Below, piece after piece: positions 63,642-64,000 of a DNA stretch of 64,000 bases. The notes under the pieces were generated by a model. That model made no database searches. It saw nothing but the letters and a program-made list of their open reading frames with translations, and was not told where the DNA came from. The stretch is from Bacillus sp. (in: firmicutes) (lineage in GTDB: Bacteria > Bacillota > Bacilli > Bacillales > Bacillaceae): positions 40,705 through 104,704 of the forward strand of contig JAPSLL010000010.1 of NCBI GenBank assembly GCA_031180805.1. The letters run 5' to 3'. The translations under genes were made by a program, and so were the position numbers. Every line of letters begins with the position of its first letter. The stretch's first letter is position 1.

Positions 63642-63720
63642 TGAAAAGGTAAATGAAAAGATTTTAGCACATTATGCCTAGCAATTCATACACTATATCA
63701 TGAATTAAGGAGGCGGGAAA

Positions 63721-63975
63721 ATGGATAATAAATTTTTCAAAAACCTTGAGAATAAAACAGGTGTGAACATGAATGATGTGTTCTCCTTAGCTAATTCTTT
63801 ACAAGGTGCAAATTTTAAAGATGAAAAAACTGTAAGAAGTGTTATTAAACGAGTTGCGCAAATCGCAAATAAGCCAGTTTCAAAGCAAATGGAAGATAAA
63901 ATCGTCCAATCAATTGTAAATGGTAATGAGAAATTAGACTTTAATACAATTTCAAAAATGATGAACAAGAAATAA
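63721..63975 (+). CDS. spoVIF: sporulation protein SpoVIF (YjcC)
   Basis: MDNKFFKNLENKTGVNMNDVFSLANSLQGANFKDEKTVRSVIKRVAQIANKPV. Confidence 0.92.
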   Translation: MDNKFFKNLENKTGVNMNDVFSLANSLQGANFKDEKTVRSVIKRVAQIANKPVSKQMEDKIVQSIVNGNEKLDFNTISKMMNKK

Positions 63976-64000
63976 TTTAATAAAAAGGTGTTGTCTCACT

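Overview
This 64 kb window is a low-GC Firmicutes (Bacillaceae) chromosome segment. Its gene order is largely collinear with the Bacillus subtilis yitS-argCJBD/carAB/argF-med-comZ-fabHF-trpS-opp-spx-mecA-coiA-pepF-yjbH..yjbO-prpE-yjbQ-thi-fabI-cotO-cotVWXYZ-yjcA-spoVIF region. Contents include arginine biosynthesis with carbamoyl-phosphate synthase, fatty-acid synthesis genes (fabH, fabF, fabI) with FapR-like boxes, an oligopeptide ABC transporter, and competence/Spx-proteolysis regulators. There are also a small alarmone synthetase, NAD kinase, a thiazole/thiamine operon behind a TPP riboswitch, and a spore-coat cluster. I found no rRNA, tRNA, CRISPR array, prophage, transposase or defence island. 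I did not find a clearly new multi-gene system. The observations most worth a second look are mostly non-coding or small: a RoxS/RsaE-type sRNA with two phased ResD-like boxes, a 21-bp-phased tandem repeat next to the coat cluster, a family of GGGGACTGACCCC palindromes, two decayed copies of a Bacillaceae intergenic repeat, a possible dual-start (secreted/cytosolic) PepF, tandem CotX-type internal repeats, and several short ORFs missing from the ORF track. Gene names rest on recognising family motifs and synteny; no database search was run.
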